A program made the translations under genes and the position numbers. From the NCBI GenBank assembly GCA_029559035.1, contig JAKQCT010000065.1:121346-185345 (forward strand): DNA of 64,000 nt. Direction: 5' to 3'. The stretch's first letter is position 1, and every line of letters begins with the position of its first letter. Source of the stretch: Acidobacteriota bacterium (GTDB taxonomy: Bacteria; Acidobacteriota; UBA4820). The notes beneath the pieces are model-generated. The model saw only the letters and a program-made list of their open reading frames with translations, was not told where the DNA came from and did not search any database. Below are positions 45,837 through 56,440 of this stretch, in pieces.

Positions 45837-48365
45837 ATGATTCCCAGGATTAGTTCTGAAAAGAGACTCATTTTGTTGTTCTCGTTCATCGCTCTGCTGA
45901 CAGGACAGTTCATTTATGCGGAAGTCCGGGGGGTGTGTCCTGACGAGAGTCCAGCGGGAGCGATCGTCGTGACGGCCGACAATGGCTGTTACACGGGGAC
46001 CGACCCTGGGCACGGCATCCGCCCCGGCGAAAGGACCGGGGGGAAGAAGAATGCCCCCGCTCCGGAGAGTCTCTCCGGCTCTTATGTCTCCTTCGATCCT
46101 GCGAACGGCGACGACTGCTGGTTCCCCGGCACTGTGCACAACTTCGCCTTCACGACTGTATCCAGCACCACGGATTGGGAGTATGTATACAATTTATGGC
46201 TGAGGTTTCCAGCCGACTGGACTGTCACTAATGTGGCAGTTGTGGGAACACCGGCCTGCAGTTCCGGCGGTTCATTTGGCACGATGTCCTGGTCCAGCGT
46301 TTCCTCGAACGAGATCAACATCATACATTCTCGTTATCAGGCCACCACGGACACATGTACGGTAACTTATCTTGTAACCGTTACGACGGGCGCCGCGGGC
46401 CCCGACGCTCCGGTCTCGTGGTTCTGGGACGGGGACGGATACGGAAGCGCTCCGCACAATCCCTGCTCCAGTGACAACTATACGCCGTCCGGGCAGAGCG
46501 CGTGCGACCAGGCCACGAACCCTCCGGCCACCGTTCCCGCCTGTTCACTTTCAGGGATCTACCTGTCGGTGAATCCGTCGTCCCAGGAAGCGTGTCCCGG
46601 GGAGGGTGTCACTTATCCCGTAACAGTGCAAAATTATACCGGAGCGGCCGCGACATTCAATATTTCAGTTTCGGGCAACTCCTGGGCCGTAAGCGCCCCC
46701 GCGACAGTGGGGCCGGTCGCCGACAGCGGAACCTCGACATTCAACATAACCCATACGATAGATCCGGCCGCTGCGGACGGAGCGGCCGACACTCCCATGA
46801 TAACCGCAGTCGATCAGGCGAACGCGGCGACCAGCGATTCGGCGACGTTCACAACTTCTGCCGGCATTGAATTCTGGCACACGATTCCCTCTTCTTCCCC
46901 ATCTTGGCTGGGCGCGGGATATCCGTGCCGCGGGTGCACCGCCAGGAACGCTTCGGGGCAGTGGAACACGTATATTATAGGTGACACTTCGGGATCCGGC
47001 CCCGTAGGGTTCTGGGCCTACAATCATTCGACCAACGTCTGGAGCCAGCCGGGGCCCTCGGGGCTTCCGGCGGACCGCTGGTCCCCGGGTTGGGCGTATG
47101 ATCCGGATACGAACCTCTGTTACATGACGGGCGGAGCCAATACGCCCGGAGGCGGAACTTACAACACGGCTTACGCTTACGACCCCGTTGCGAACGCCTT
47201 TACGGCGCTGCCGAGTTTCACCACGATAAGAGATTTCCATAACTCATGGGTAGGCACCATCGACGGAACGAAATATCTTATTGTCGGCGGAGGAGTGAGC
47301 GGCGCATCAACATACCTGAGTTCGACTCAATGCCTCAACCTCAGCACCAGCACATGGCAGGCGGAGAACACGGTCATGCCGGCGTATTCGTTCGGAGCAC
47401 GATGGGGTGCGGCCGAAGGGTTGACCGGCAGCCGGTTCTGGGTGGCCTCAGGAGCCGACGGCTCAGGAAACCTTGTCACATCCGCATATTACTTTGACGA
47501 TTCGGACAACGCGTGGCACGCCGGCGGCGATGTCCCGACTCCGGTTTATCGCACGAACGGAGCAGTATCCGGTGGCGACTTTTACGTTATAGGAGGCTCC
47601 ATCGGCGGGTTCTCTCCATCGGATGCCGTCCAACGCTACTCGGGAGGAACATGGGAAACCCTCGACCCGATGCCTCACAGCAGGATGGACCTAGTCTGCG
47701 GAGTCGGCGCCGATGAGAATATATGGGTCGTGGATGGATACACGACTGCAGCGGGGTCCGATTACGTGGATTACCTGGAGTTCTGCGAGGGAACGGGCGG
47801 ATGCCCAACGATAACACTTTCCCCCGCGACACTTCCCGAACCAACCGTGGGTCTCGCCTACAGCCAGACGATAGCGGCGTCAGGCGGAACTGCGCCTTAC
47901 ACATACGAGGTGACATCGGGCGTTCTGCCGGCGGGCTTGACGCTTGATCCGGCGACCGGAGTCATTTCGGGGACGCCGACCTCGGCAGGCTCTTACACTT
48001 TCACCATAACGGCGACCGACGCGGCCGCCTGCACTGGAACGATAACCTACACGATGAACATGGGTTACGGGTGGAACCTGTCCGTCGTGGACGACGCGGG
48101 CCGCGCGAGCGCGTGCCTGAACACGGACACGGGCTACTACGCGTGGACGGTGCTGACGGGGTTCGGGGCAGGAACATACGTGGGGCGCTCCAACGTGACC
48201 TTTGCTTACAACACCTACTACTTCCAGAGTCCCATTCCGAGCGGAATGAACCTGAAGGTGAGCATGACGACCAACAAGGCGTCCGGGAGCTACATGTCGC
48301 CGCCGCTGAGGGAAAGGTCGATCTGCATAGACGCAAACATCACGGACAACCCGGCGTGCCCTTGA
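45837..48365 (+). CDS. Secreted protein: kelch-like repeats, putative-Ig (He_PIG-like) domain and a C-terminal module shared with the 48608 gene
   Basis: ATG at 45837 after gaaggaggagga; [16 protein letters not shown]. Kelch-like [11 protein letters not shown]..., [65 protein letters not shown]. Confidence 0.85.
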   Translation: MIPRISSEKRLILLFSFIALLTGQFIYAEVRGVCPDESPAGAIVVTADNGCYTGTDPGHGIRPGERTGGKKNAPAPESLSGSYVSFDPANGDDCWFPGTVHNFAFTTVSSTTDWEYVYNLWLRFPADWTVTNVAVVGTPACSSGGSFGTMSWSSVSSNEINIIHSRYQATTDTCTVTYLVTVTTGAAGPDAPVSWFWDGDGYGSAPHNPCSSDNYTPSGQSACDQATNPPATVPACSLSGIYLSVNPSSQEACPGEGVTYPVTVQNYTGAAATFNISVSGNSWAVSAPATVGPVADSGTSTFNITHTIDPAAADGAADTPMITAVDQANAATSDSATFTTSAGIEFWHTIPSSSPSWLGAGYPCRGCTARNASGQWNTYIIGDTSGSGPVGFWAYNHSTNVWSQPGPSGLPADRWSPGWAYDPDTNLCYMTGGANTPGGGTYNTAYAYDPVANAFTALPSFTTIRDFHNSWVGTIDGTKYLIVGGGVSGASTYLSSTQCLNLSTSTWQAENTVMPAYSFGARWGAAEGLTGSRFWVASGADGSGNLVTSAYYFDDSDNAWHAGGDVPTPVYRTNGAVSGGDFYVIGGSIGGFSPSDAVQRYSGGTWETLDPMPHSRMDLVCGVGADENIWVVDGYTTAAGSDYVDYLEFCEGTGGCPTITLSPATLPEPTVGLAYSQTIAASGGTAPYTYEVTSGVLPAGLTLDPATGVISGTPTSAGSYTFTITATDAAACTGTITYTMNMGYGWNLSVVDDAGRASACLNTDTGYYAWTVLTGFGAGTYVGRSNVTFAYNTYYFQSPIPSGMNLKVSMTTNKASGSYMSPPLRERSICIDANITDNPACP

Positions 48366-48419
48366 TCCCAGAGGTCGTATAGCAGGCCGAAAGGCTTTTT
48401 GAAAAGAGAGCGGCGGAGG
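48087..48419 (+). repeat. Duplicated 3' module, copy 1 (partner 50840-51172)
   Basis: 333 nt aligned by eye with 50840-51172, 3 mismatches seen, extending through the stop codon and 3'UTR into the terminator stem. Confidence 0.95.
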
Positions 48420-48442
48420 TTAATGGCCTCCGCCGTTTTTTT
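48412..48442 (+). terminator. Rho-independent terminator
   Basis: ggcggagg-ttaatgg-cctccgcc-gttttttt. Confidence 0.9.
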
Positions 48443-48525
48443 GGGGGAAAGTAAGCCATGCGCTTTGATCTTTGCTCAAACCGCATCGCAAAGTGTGATT
48501 GCCGTCACAATAACCAGCGTTTTGA

Positions 48526-48552
48526 TTGACAATAGATAATTTAGCTGATAAT
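48526..48552 (+). promoter_or_regulatory. Candidate promoter of the second secreted paralogue
   Basis: TTGACA at 48526-48531, GATAAT at 48547-48552 (15-nt spacer, short). Shares TTGACAATA with the 45755 promoter. Confidence 0.35.
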
Positions 48553-48607
48553 GTAAAACCGTCAAAAGGAGCTGTTTATAACTGTTATAGTTCAAAAGGA
48601 GGAGAAA

Positions 48608-51118
48608 ATGGTACGAAAGAAAGGTTCAAGGTACGCGTTCATTCTTGTCGCCGCGCTGATTCTTATGTTGACCGGATCGGCTGTGAGCGCGCAGGTGACG
48701 GTGTCGAGTCCCGGCAAACCGGTACTGCTGGGCGATTTCACAGGAGGTCCCCGGGCGGATTCCCGCAAATGCCAAGCTGCAGGCAGAACGGAGAGCACAG
48801 GGGCTTTCGAGTCCCTTCTGCCGGATTCCCCGGGTCAGGTCGGGGAGCAGACCGATCCGCCTTCAGGAAGCAAAGCGCCGGTAAGCCTTGTCCTCGACGA
48901 CGGAACAGTCGAAAACAATATCGGTATTGGGGGGTCCTGGGAGATGCTATGGGTAAACAGGTTCACTCCCGCGCCGGGGGAATTTCCATTCAATCTCACG
49001 GAAATGCAGATATATTTTGAATCGGCAGGCGCGGTCAATATCGGCGACGATATCGTGCTGGTGGTTTACGAGAACACCACCGGAAATTCCGATCCGGCGG
49101 TTGGTTCAAACCTTATTTATACTCAAGCTGTGACCGTTCAAGCTTTGGACGCGTGGAATATTTTCACTCTGACGACCCCCGTGGCCTTCACAGGTCCCGG
49201 CGATGTTATCATAGGCGCCATAGGACTGGAAGTTCCGGGAACGAGCTACTGGCCTGCCGCAATAGACCAAACCGCCACCCAGGGCCGCTCATGGGCCGGA
49301 TGGTATCTGGCCAGTCCTCCGCCCGCTTCGCCGACACTTCCGCCAGATGATACCTGGATCCTCATCGACACTTACTTCCCCGGGAACTGGCTGATAAGGG
49401 GTGTCGGCGCTACCGGGTCGTGCGTGCCCTTTTATGAGCAGCCTCTGAGCACAATAAACACCAGTGCCTGGGTCGACCAGGATTTCCCCGACATTCCCGC
49501 TTACAGCTCTTACCTGGCTGACGATTTTACCAATGCCGCTCCCTGGACGATAGATGTGATAACGACCCCCGGTGACGGCTGGAACTCTTTTACGACACTG
49601 ATGAACGCGACCAGCCTTAACTGGGCAATCTACGCCGACAACGCGGGAATTCCCGCCGGCTATCCCGGAGACGGCGTGACGACTCCCGAATGGAGCCTGA
49701 GCCTTTCCCCAGGAGACGCGAGCGTGGTGCTGTCGAACGGGACCCTCGGCCTGCCCAGCAACGTCGAGGTCACCCTTTCGGCGCCGCCCACAATCCCGGC
49801 GGGGACCTGGTGGCTGATCTTCTGGCCCGTTATGAATTTCAGTCCTGACGGGCAGTACGGACGGCAGGGGTCTGATACTACAAACGGAAACATGGCGAAA
49901 TTCATCAATCCCGGAGGGGGGTTCGGCTACGGTACCGCGTGGCAGGACTGGACAATCCTGAGCCCCGGCCTGCAAGACATGGCGTTCTCCTTCTGCGGGA
50001 CCGAAGGGTCCGGCTCGGCGTGCGACACGCTTCTCAGCGAGAATTTCGATTCGGCGGTCCCGAACGCTCTTCCCGCGGGATGGATTTACACGGTGACGAA
50101 CTGGCCGTCCGGCACAGAACCAAGGTGGTACACTAACGCCGGGACGCACTACCCTTCTGGTATCGCGGCGCATTCTGCGCCCAACGTAGGCTATTTCAAC
50201 TCCTATAGCGTGGCCTCTCCAAAAAGCGCACGCCTGCACTATACAACGCCGATCGATCTTTCTACTTACGATGATTCGGCGGCCCTCAAATTCTGGATGT
50301 ACCACGATACCGGATATACATCGAGCGCCGATAGAGTCCAGCCTCAGGTGTCAACGGACGGCGGGACCACCTGGATCGACGTTGGAACAGCGATCAACCG
50401 CTACGACGGGACCGTCCAGTGGACAGAGCACACGGTCGACCTGACGGCTTATTGCGGACAGCCGAGCGTTATGATAGGCCTTCACGGGATAAGCGGCTTC
50501 GGCAACGACTGCCACATTGACGACATTACCGTCGAAGGCTGCCAGTCGACCGGGGGATGTTCGATCACCATCGCTCCCGCGACTCTTCCCGACGCCACCG
50601 TGGGTCTCGCCTACAGTCAGACGATAGCGGCGTCAGGCGGAACTGCGCCTTACACATACGAGGTGACATCGGGCGTTCTTCCCGCGGGCCTCACCTTGAA
50701 TCCGGCTACGGGGGTCATTTCGGGTACGCCTACGTCGGGAGGCTCCTACACCTTCACGATAACGGCGACAGACTCCGCTGCCTGCACGGGAACGATAACC
50801 TACACGATCAACTTCGATTACGGATGGAACCTCTCCGTGGTGGACGACGCGGGCCGCGCGAGCGCGTGCCTGAACACGGATACGGGCTACTACGCGTGGA
50901 CGGTGCTGACGGGGTTCGGGGCAGGGACATACGTGGGGCGCTCCAACGTGACCTTTGCTTACAACACCTACTACTTCCAGAGTCCCATTCCGAGCGGAAT
51001 GAACCTGAAGGTGAGCATGACGACCAACAAGGCGTCTGGGAGCTACATGTCGCCGCCGCTGAGGGAAAGGTCGATCTGCATAGACGCAAACATCACGGAC
51101 AACCCGGCGTGCCCTTGA
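48608..51118 (+). CDS. Secreted protein: adhesin/jellyroll-like region, putative-Ig (He_PIG-like) domain and shared C-terminal module
   Basis: Signal peptide [88 protein letters not shown]-terminal ~98 aa identical to the 45837 gene. Confidence 0.85.
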   Translation: MVRKKGSRYAFILVAALILMLTGSAVSAQVTVSSPGKPVLLGDFTGGPRADSRKCQAAGRTESTGAFESLLPDSPGQVGEQTDPPSGSKAPVSLVLDDGTVENNIGIGGSWEMLWVNRFTPAPGEFPFNLTEMQIYFESAGAVNIGDDIVLVVYENTTGNSDPAVGSNLIYTQAVTVQALDAWNIFTLTTPVAFTGPGDVIIGAIGLEVPGTSYWPAAIDQTATQGRSWAGWYLASPPPASPTLPPDDTWILIDTYFPGNWLIRGVGATGSCVPFYEQPLSTINTSAWVDQDFPDIPAYSSYLADDFTNAAPWTIDVITTPGDGWNSFTTLMNATSLNWAIYADNAGIPAGYPGDGVTTPEWSLSLSPGDASVVLSNGTLGLPSNVEVTLSAPPTIPAGTWWLIFWPVMNFSPDGQYGRQGSDTTNGNMAKFINPGGGFGYGTAWQDWTILSPGLQDMAFSFCGTEGSGSACDTLLSENFDSAVPNALPAGWIYTVTNWPSGTEPRWYTNAGTHYPSGIAAHSAPNVGYFNSYSVASPKSARLHYTTPIDLSTYDDSAALKFWMYHDTGYTSSADRVQPQVSTDGGTTWIDVGTAINRYDGTVQWTEHTVDLTAYCGQPSVMIGLHGISGFGNDCHIDDITVEGCQSTGGCSITIAPATLPDATVGLAYSQTIAASGGTAPYTYEVTSGVLPAGLTLNPATGVISGTPTSGGSYTFTITATDSAACTGTITYTINFDYGWNLSVVDDAGRASACLNTDTGYYAWTVLTGFGAGTYVGRSNVTFAYNTYYFQSPIPSGMNLKVSMTTNKASGSYMSPPLRERSICIDANITDNPACP

Positions 51119-51172
51119 TCCCAGAGGTCGTATAGCAGGCCGAAAGGCTTTTTGAAAAGAGAGCGGCGGAGG
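50840..51172 (+). repeat. Duplicated 3' module, copy 2 (partner 48087-48419)
   Basis: As for copy 1. Confidence 0.95.
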
Positions 51173-51199
51173 CCGAAAGCCTCCGCCGCTTTATTTTTT
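51162..51199 (+). terminator. Rho-independent terminator
   Basis: gcggcggaggc-cgaaa-gcctccgccgc-tttatttttt. Confidence 0.92.
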
Positions 51200-51234
51200 G
51201 ATCCGGCGGTTGTAAGATTGTCTGGTGAGGTAGG

Positions 51235-52218
51235 ATGGCTTTTTTCCTGTTGAAAAAACTCGCGTCCCTGGCAGTGACTTTCCTTCTGATAACCGTGGTC
51301 GTTTTCGCGGTGGTGAAATTCGCTCCCGGAACGCCGTTCTCGATATATCAGGCATCGCAGGAAAAAGCGGTTGCGAAAATGGCTCCCCAGGATTACGAGG
51401 AGTTGCTGAAAAAATACGACCTCGACAAGCCGATGGTCGTGCAGTACCGGAAATGGCTGACTTCGCTTCTCTCTGGTTCACTTGGGGAATCGTTCTCCGA
51501 GAGAAGGCCGGTCGCGAAAGTGATAGGGGAGCGGCTGCCCCCGACGCTTTTCCTGAACTTCCTCACACTGCTTCTTATGCTTGTGGTCTCGATCCCCATA
51601 GGCGCAATCTCGGCTCTGAAAAAGGACGGCGCCTTTGACAGGATATCCGGAGGCGTGCTGTACGGACTTTACGCTCTTCCCTCCTTCTGGGTGGCGGTCC
51701 TCATGATCCTGCTTTTCGGAGTCACTCTGAAGGTCCTGCCGTTCTTCGGCATGCACAGCGACGGAGCCGATTCTTTCGGGCCGGTCCGCTATGCGCTCGA
51801 CATGTTTTACCACGCGCTCCTTCCGGCGTTCTGCATGGCGCTGGGGGGCCTGGCCTTCCTTTCGAGGTTCACCCGTTCGACCCTTCTCGACGCTATGCAT
51901 CAGGATTTCGTCCGGACCGCCAAAGCAAAGGGCGTTTCGGGAAGAAGGCTTTTTTTCGGCCATGTCCTGCGGAGCGCACTAATACCTTTCGTGACGCTGT
52001 TCGGCCTGATCCTGCCGGAAATGGTGGCCGGAAGCGTGATCATAGAGTCGATATTTTCCTGGCCGGGGCTGGGACAGCTCTACCTCAAGGCGGTCTACAC
52101 GAGGGACTATCCCGTGATCATGGCCGAGAGCGTCCTGGGAGCGTTCCTTGTCCTGGTCGGAAGCGTCGCGACCGACCTCGGTTACTACGCGGCCGACCCG
52201 CGGACGAGGAGAGGGTGA
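51235..52218 (+). CDS. ABC transporter permease, DppB/OppB-like
   Basis: FAVVKFAPGTPFSIYQ..., SRFTRSTLLDAMHQDFVRTAKAKGVSGRRLFFGHVLRSALIPFVTLFGLILPEMVAGSVIIESIFSWPGLG. Confidence 0.95.
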   Translation: MAFFLLKKLASLAVTFLLITVVVFAVVKFAPGTPFSIYQASQEKAVAKMAPQDYEELLKKYDLDKPMVVQYRKWLTSLLSGSLGESFSERRPVAKVIGERLPPTLFLNFLTLLLMLVVSIPIGAISALKKDGAFDRISGGVLYGLYALPSFWVAVLMILLFGVTLKVLPFFGMHSDGADSFGPVRYALDMFYHALLPAFCMALGGLAFLSRFTRSTLLDAMHQDFVRTAKAKGVSGRRLFFGHVLRSALIPFVTLFGLILPEMVAGSVIIESIFSWPGLGQLYLKAVYTRDYPVIMAESVLGAFLVLVGSVATDLGYYAADPRTRRG

Positions 52219-53246
52219 TGAAGGGCGCGGCGCTACTTCTATGGAAAAGAAGCGGTTCGAGGTTCGCGCTTGTGGTGATAGCACTGCTTTTCGTCGTCGC
52301 CTATTTCGCGCCTCTTATCGCCAACAGCAAGCCTCTCATCGCTTCACATGAAGGCGGCATACGCTTCCCGGCGTTCAGGGACATCTATCCCTTCAACAAG
52401 CTCCTCAAGCCCGACGCGGTCTCTTTGAAACTCCAGCAGGACCCCGACTGGCTGAGGCGGGAGGAGGGAGAGGGCCGTCCCGGATTCTTCCTGATGCCCC
52501 CGGTACCATATTCCCCTCTGGAGACGCGGCTCGACGACATATCGGCACCGCCCGCTCTCGGAACCCGCCATTTCTGCGGATGCGACGACAACGGCAGGGA
52601 CATCCTGGCCAGGCTTTTATACGGAACGAAGAACTCTCTTCTCGTGGGGTTCCTCGCGGTCGGGATCGCGGGTCTGCTGGGAATAGCGATAGGAGGTCTC
52701 GGGGGGTATTACGGAGGCCTGGTCGATTCGCTCTTCGTGTCGCGCATCATAGAGGTGATGCTGTCTTTCCCGACATTTTTCCTCATAATCACGATCGCGG
52801 CGGTGATCGACCCGAAATACCTCAACATTTACACACTGATGGTCATCATCGGGCTGACTTCGTGGACCTCGGTAGCGAGATACACGAGGGGGGAATTCCT
52901 GAAGCTGAAAAACATCGATTACGTCCAGGCCGCCAGGGTGCAGGGCGCGGGCAGCCTCCATGTCATCAGGAAACATCTTCTGCCGAACTCACTTGGACCG
53001 ATACTCGTGACGCTGACCTTCGGGATCGGAGGGGCCATCCTTTCAGAATCGGGGCTTTCCTTTCTCGGCGTGGGGGTCCAGCCTCCGGAGCCTTCGTGGG
53101 GCAACGTGCTGTCGATAGTCCAGAAATCGTGGGATTCCTGGTGGGTAGGGCTTTTCCCGGGGTTCATGATCTTCATGTCGGTCCTGTCTTATAATCTTCT
53201 GGGCGACGCGCTCAGAGACGCGCTCGACCCGAAGGAGCCGAGTTGA
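52215..53246 (+). CDS. ABC transporter permease, DppC/OppC-like
   Basis: LGTRHFCGCDDNGRDILARLLYGTKNSLLVGFLAVGIAGLLGIAIGGLGGYYGG..., ILSESGLSFLGVGVQPPEPSWGNVL. Start overlaps the upstream stop. Confidence 0.95.
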   Translation: MMKGAALLLWKRSGSRFALVVIALLFVVAYFAPLIANSKPLIASHEGGIRFPAFRDIYPFNKLLKPDAVSLKLQQDPDWLRREEGEGRPGFFLMPPVPYSPLETRLDDISAPPALGTRHFCGCDDNGRDILARLLYGTKNSLLVGFLAVGIAGLLGIAIGGLGGYYGGLVDSLFVSRIIEVMLSFPTFFLIITIAAVIDPKYLNIYTLMVIIGLTSWTSVARYTRGEFLKLKNIDYVQAARVQGAGSLHVIRKHLLPNSLGPILVTLTFGIGGAILSESGLSFLGVGVQPPEPSWGNVLSIVQKSWDSWWVGLFPGFMIFMSVLSYNLLGDALRDALDPKEPS

Positions 53247-54256
53247 AGAATAAACGGGATACCGCCGGTAAGGCGGGCGCCGGTATGGTGACGCTGGCAT
53301 ACGCGTCGGATCCCAGGTTCATGGACGCGGAAAGAAAGACCTTCACCGACAGATGGAGCGCGGAGTGCGAGATCCAACGGATACCGGGAAGCGTGGACGC
53401 CGGCCAGCTTGCATCCAGATTCCGGGGCAGGGGATTGTTCGAGGCCGTGACGGTGCTTCATATCTGGCAGGCGGAGAAGTTCTCCGCGGACGCCGCTGAG
53501 GCACTCCTGGATTTCCTTGGGAAGCCTGCCGCGGATGTCGCTCTTTTCATCGAATACGCCGGAGACCTGTCGGAAAAGAACAGGAAGGTTCCGAAAGCCT
53601 GGAGGGAGATAGAGGCGATCACCGGCGCGGTCAACTGCAACCCGCCATCCGCGAAGTCCTACATAACCAGAAGGATCAGGGAAGCCGGGATGAAGCTCGA
53701 AGACGAAGCGATGGAAGCTCTCGACCTTTGGGCCAACAGGGACCTCGCGCTGCTTCCCTCCGCGCTCGACCTCCTCTGCCTGGCCGCGATGGAAACCGGG
53801 ACCGTCACGTCCCGTGACGTCTCGGAACTTCTCGGAACGGGAGGAAGCCCCAACATATTCGCCCTCCAGGACCATTTCCTGCAGAGAGACAGGGAGGGTG
53901 TAGTCAGCACGGTGTTGAGAATAGAGGAAGACGAAGATGCCATGCCCCTCGCCTTCGTGTCGGTGCTCGCAAGGCACCTGGACATCATGATGAGGGTTCA
54001 CGGACTTGTCGCGGGAGGTTCGCCCGCACGGGAAATCAGGCCGGACATGATAGAAAAGTCGCTATTCCCGTGGCAGCTGGAAAAAGCCAAAAGGGACGCC
54101 GCAAGGTGGTCTCCGGAAGAAACGGCGACCGCCCTCACGGCCCTGGCGGCCCTCGACAGGGCTCTGAAGGGCGATCCCGGGGAACCGTGGGCGACGGTGG
54201 AGAGGCACCTGCTCAATATCCTGTCAGGCGGAGAAGCGCGGGCGGCATCCACTTGA
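53243..54256 (+). CDS. holA: DNA polymerase III delta subunit-like (HolA)
   Basis: 337 aa, delta-like layout: N-terminal FIEYAGDLSEKNRKVPKAW, then AKSYITRRIREAGMKLEDEAMEAL and FALQDHFLQRDREGVVSTVLRI...LARHLDIMMRV. Confidence 0.75.
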   Translation: MKNKRDTAGKAGAGMVTLAYASDPRFMDAERKTFTDRWSAECEIQRIPGSVDAGQLASRFRGRGLFEAVTVLHIWQAEKFSADAAEALLDFLGKPAADVALFIEYAGDLSEKNRKVPKAWREIEAITGAVNCNPPSAKSYITRRIREAGMKLEDEAMEALDLWANRDLALLPSALDLLCLAAMETGTVTSRDVSELLGTGGSPNIFALQDHFLQRDREGVVSTVLRIEEDEDAMPLAFVSVLARHLDIMMRVHGLVAGGSPAREIRPDMIEKSLFPWQLEKAKRDAARWSPEETATALTALAALDRALKGDPGEPWATVERHLLNILSGGEARAAST

Positions 54257-54305
54257 CCAATTCGAGTTTTTGTTCTAAAAAGAAAAGCTGGAGGAGGGAG
54301 CGCCG

Positions 54306-56231
54306 ATGCAGAGGATAAAGATCAAGGCCGACACTTCGCTCTCGAAGTGGTCCCTGGAAAAAGCCAGGGAAGTCTATAACATAAGGGAGTGGGGCAAAGG
54401 CTTTTTCGATATCAACGAAAAGGGCAACATCACGGTCAGTCCCGACAAGGACAAGAGGCGGTACATCGACCTCCGGGAGCTTGTCGAGGACCTGCGCATC
54501 AGGGGCATATCCGCTCCGATGCTTCTCAGGTTCACCGACATCCTCAGGAAGAGGATCGAGGAGGTCCAGGGCGCTTTCACCAAGGCCGTCAAGGAATACG
54601 AGTACAAGGGTAAATATTACGGCATCTACCCGATCAAGGTTAACCAGAGCCGTCAGGTGGTCGAGGACATAGTCGAGTTCGGCTCTACCGTGAACTACGG
54701 GCTGGAGGCCGGGACTAAGGCCGAACTGCTGATCGCGCTTTCCAGTTCCCTCAGCCCCAAATCGATAATGATCTGCAACGGGTACAAGGACGACGAATAC
54801 ATAGAGATGGCCCTCTGGGCAAGAAAAATGGGAAGGCAGATATTCATCGTCGTCGAAAAGCCCTCCGAGGTCGACCTGATCATCAGGTGGTCAAAGAGCC
54901 TGAAGGTCAAGCCTCTGGTTGGCATCAGGGCGAAGCTGACGGCCCGCGGCAGGGGGAAATGGGAGAGCAGCGGAGGGGACAAGTCAAAGTTCGGCCTCTT
55001 CCCGTCGGAGATAATATATGCCGTGGAGAAGTTCAAGGCGGCGGGGCTCGCTTCCTCCATAAAACTTCTCCATTTCCATCTCGGCTCGCAGATAACTTCG
55101 ATCCAGAGCATAAAGGAGGCGCTCAACGAAAGCGCCAGGATCTTCGTCGAACTGTGCAAGATGGACCTGCCGATGGAATATTTCGACGTGGGCGGCGGGC
55201 TCGCGGTGGATTACGACGGCAGCAAGACCAACTTCCCGTCGAGCGCCAACTACACGATCGAAGAATACGCATCGGACATCGTTTCCGCGTTGAACGAGAT
55301 CTGCACTGAAGCGGAAGTTCCGACGCCGAACATCATTTCCGAGAGCGGCAGGGCGCTCGTCGCGTACCACTCGGTGCTGATACTCAACATCCTGGGATCG
55401 AGCCAGCTCGCGGAGGAAACGGTAAAGATCGAGATCGGGGACGGAACCCACGAGCTGGTGAGGTCCATGAAGGAAACCCTCGATTCCATGTCCACGAAGA
55501 ACTTCCAGGAGAGTTACCACGACGCGATTCAGATAAGGGACGACTCGCTCACTCTCTTCAACGTGGGGATACTCTCGCTCCAGGACAGGGCTTACATCGA
55601 AAGGCTTTTCTGGGAGATATGCAAGAGGCTCGCGAAGGTCGTCAAGAACCTCGATTACGTTCCCGACGAGTTCGAGAACCTCGACAAGTTCATCTCCGAC
55701 ACCTATTATTGCAACTTTTCGGTCTTCCAGAGCCTTCCCGACCACTGGGCGGTGAAGCAGCTCTTCCCTATCTGCCCGATCCACAGGCTGAAGGAGGAGC
55801 CGACCCGCACGACCACACTCGCGGACATAACCTGCGACTCCGACGGGAAGATCGACCAGTTCATCGACCTTCACGACGTCAAGCACACAATCGAACTGCA
55901 CGACATCAACGACAAGCCCTACTACCTTGGCGTTTTCCTGGTCGGCGCGTACCAGGAGGCTCTCGGGGACCTTCACAACCTCTTCGGCGATACGAACATA
56001 GTGCATATAACCGTCACCGGTCAGGACAGGTACAGGATAGAGAGGATCATCGAGGGCGACACCGTCAAGGATGTCCTGGGGTACATGCAATACCAGAAAA
56101 GGGACATACTCAACGCGATAAGGAGGGACATAGAGGACGCCATCGACGACAACAGGATAACTATCCGCGACTCCGCACGCATCCTCAGGTTTCTCGACGA
56201 CGGCCTGGAGGGTTACACCTACCTCGAATAG
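54306..56231 (+). CDS. speA: Biosynthetic arginine decarboxylase
   Basis: YGIYPIKVNQSRQVVEDIVEFGSTVNYGLEAGTKAELLIAL, LHFHLGSQITSI, YFDVGGGLAVDYDGSKTN. Confidence 0.97.
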   Translation: MQRIKIKADTSLSKWSLEKAREVYNIREWGKGFFDINEKGNITVSPDKDKRRYIDLRELVEDLRIRGISAPMLLRFTDILRKRIEEVQGAFTKAVKEYEYKGKYYGIYPIKVNQSRQVVEDIVEFGSTVNYGLEAGTKAELLIALSSSLSPKSIMICNGYKDDEYIEMALWARKMGRQIFIVVEKPSEVDLIIRWSKSLKVKPLVGIRAKLTARGRGKWESSGGDKSKFGLFPSEIIYAVEKFKAAGLASSIKLLHFHLGSQITSIQSIKEALNESARIFVELCKMDLPMEYFDVGGGLAVDYDGSKTNFPSSANYTIEEYASDIVSALNEICTEAEVPTPNIISESGRALVAYHSVLILNILGSSQLAEETVKIEIGDGTHELVRSMKETLDSMSTKNFQESYHDAIQIRDDSLTLFNVGILSLQDRAYIERLFWEICKRLAKVVKNLDYVPDEFENLDKFISDTYYCNFSVFQSLPDHWAVKQLFPICPIHRLKEEPTRTTTLADITCDSDGKIDQFIDLHDVKHTIELHDINDKPYYLGVFLVGAYQEALGDLHNLFGDTNIVHITVTGQDRYRIERIIEGDTVKDVLGYMQYQKRDILNAIRRDIEDAIDDNRITIRDSARILRFLDDGLEGYTYLE

Positions 56232-56272
56232 ATCAGAAGGGCGGAAGCCTGGAAAGGCGGGAGTTCAATAAG

Positions 56273-56300
56273 GAAGGGCACCCCAACCGTGCCCTTTTTT
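56273..56300 (+). terminator. Rho-independent terminator downstream of speA
   Basis: aagggcac-cccaacc-gtgccctttttt. Confidence 0.88.
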
Positions 56301-56384
56301 CTTGTTTAAAGCTTTTCGGAAAGCGACCGGGCTGAAGTGTATCCTCCGGCCGGATAAATGCCCAAGGGTATTCATTGATCATGT

Positions 56385-56412
56385 AAAAAAAGGGCGGGGA
56401 GAACCCGCCCTT
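56385..56412 (-). terminator. Rho-independent terminator downstream of rho
   Basis: Minus strand AAGGGCGGGTTCTCCCCGCCCTTTTTTT. Confidence 0.88.
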
Positions 56413-56440
56413 GCGATAGTTTTCAAAAGTTGTATCCGGA

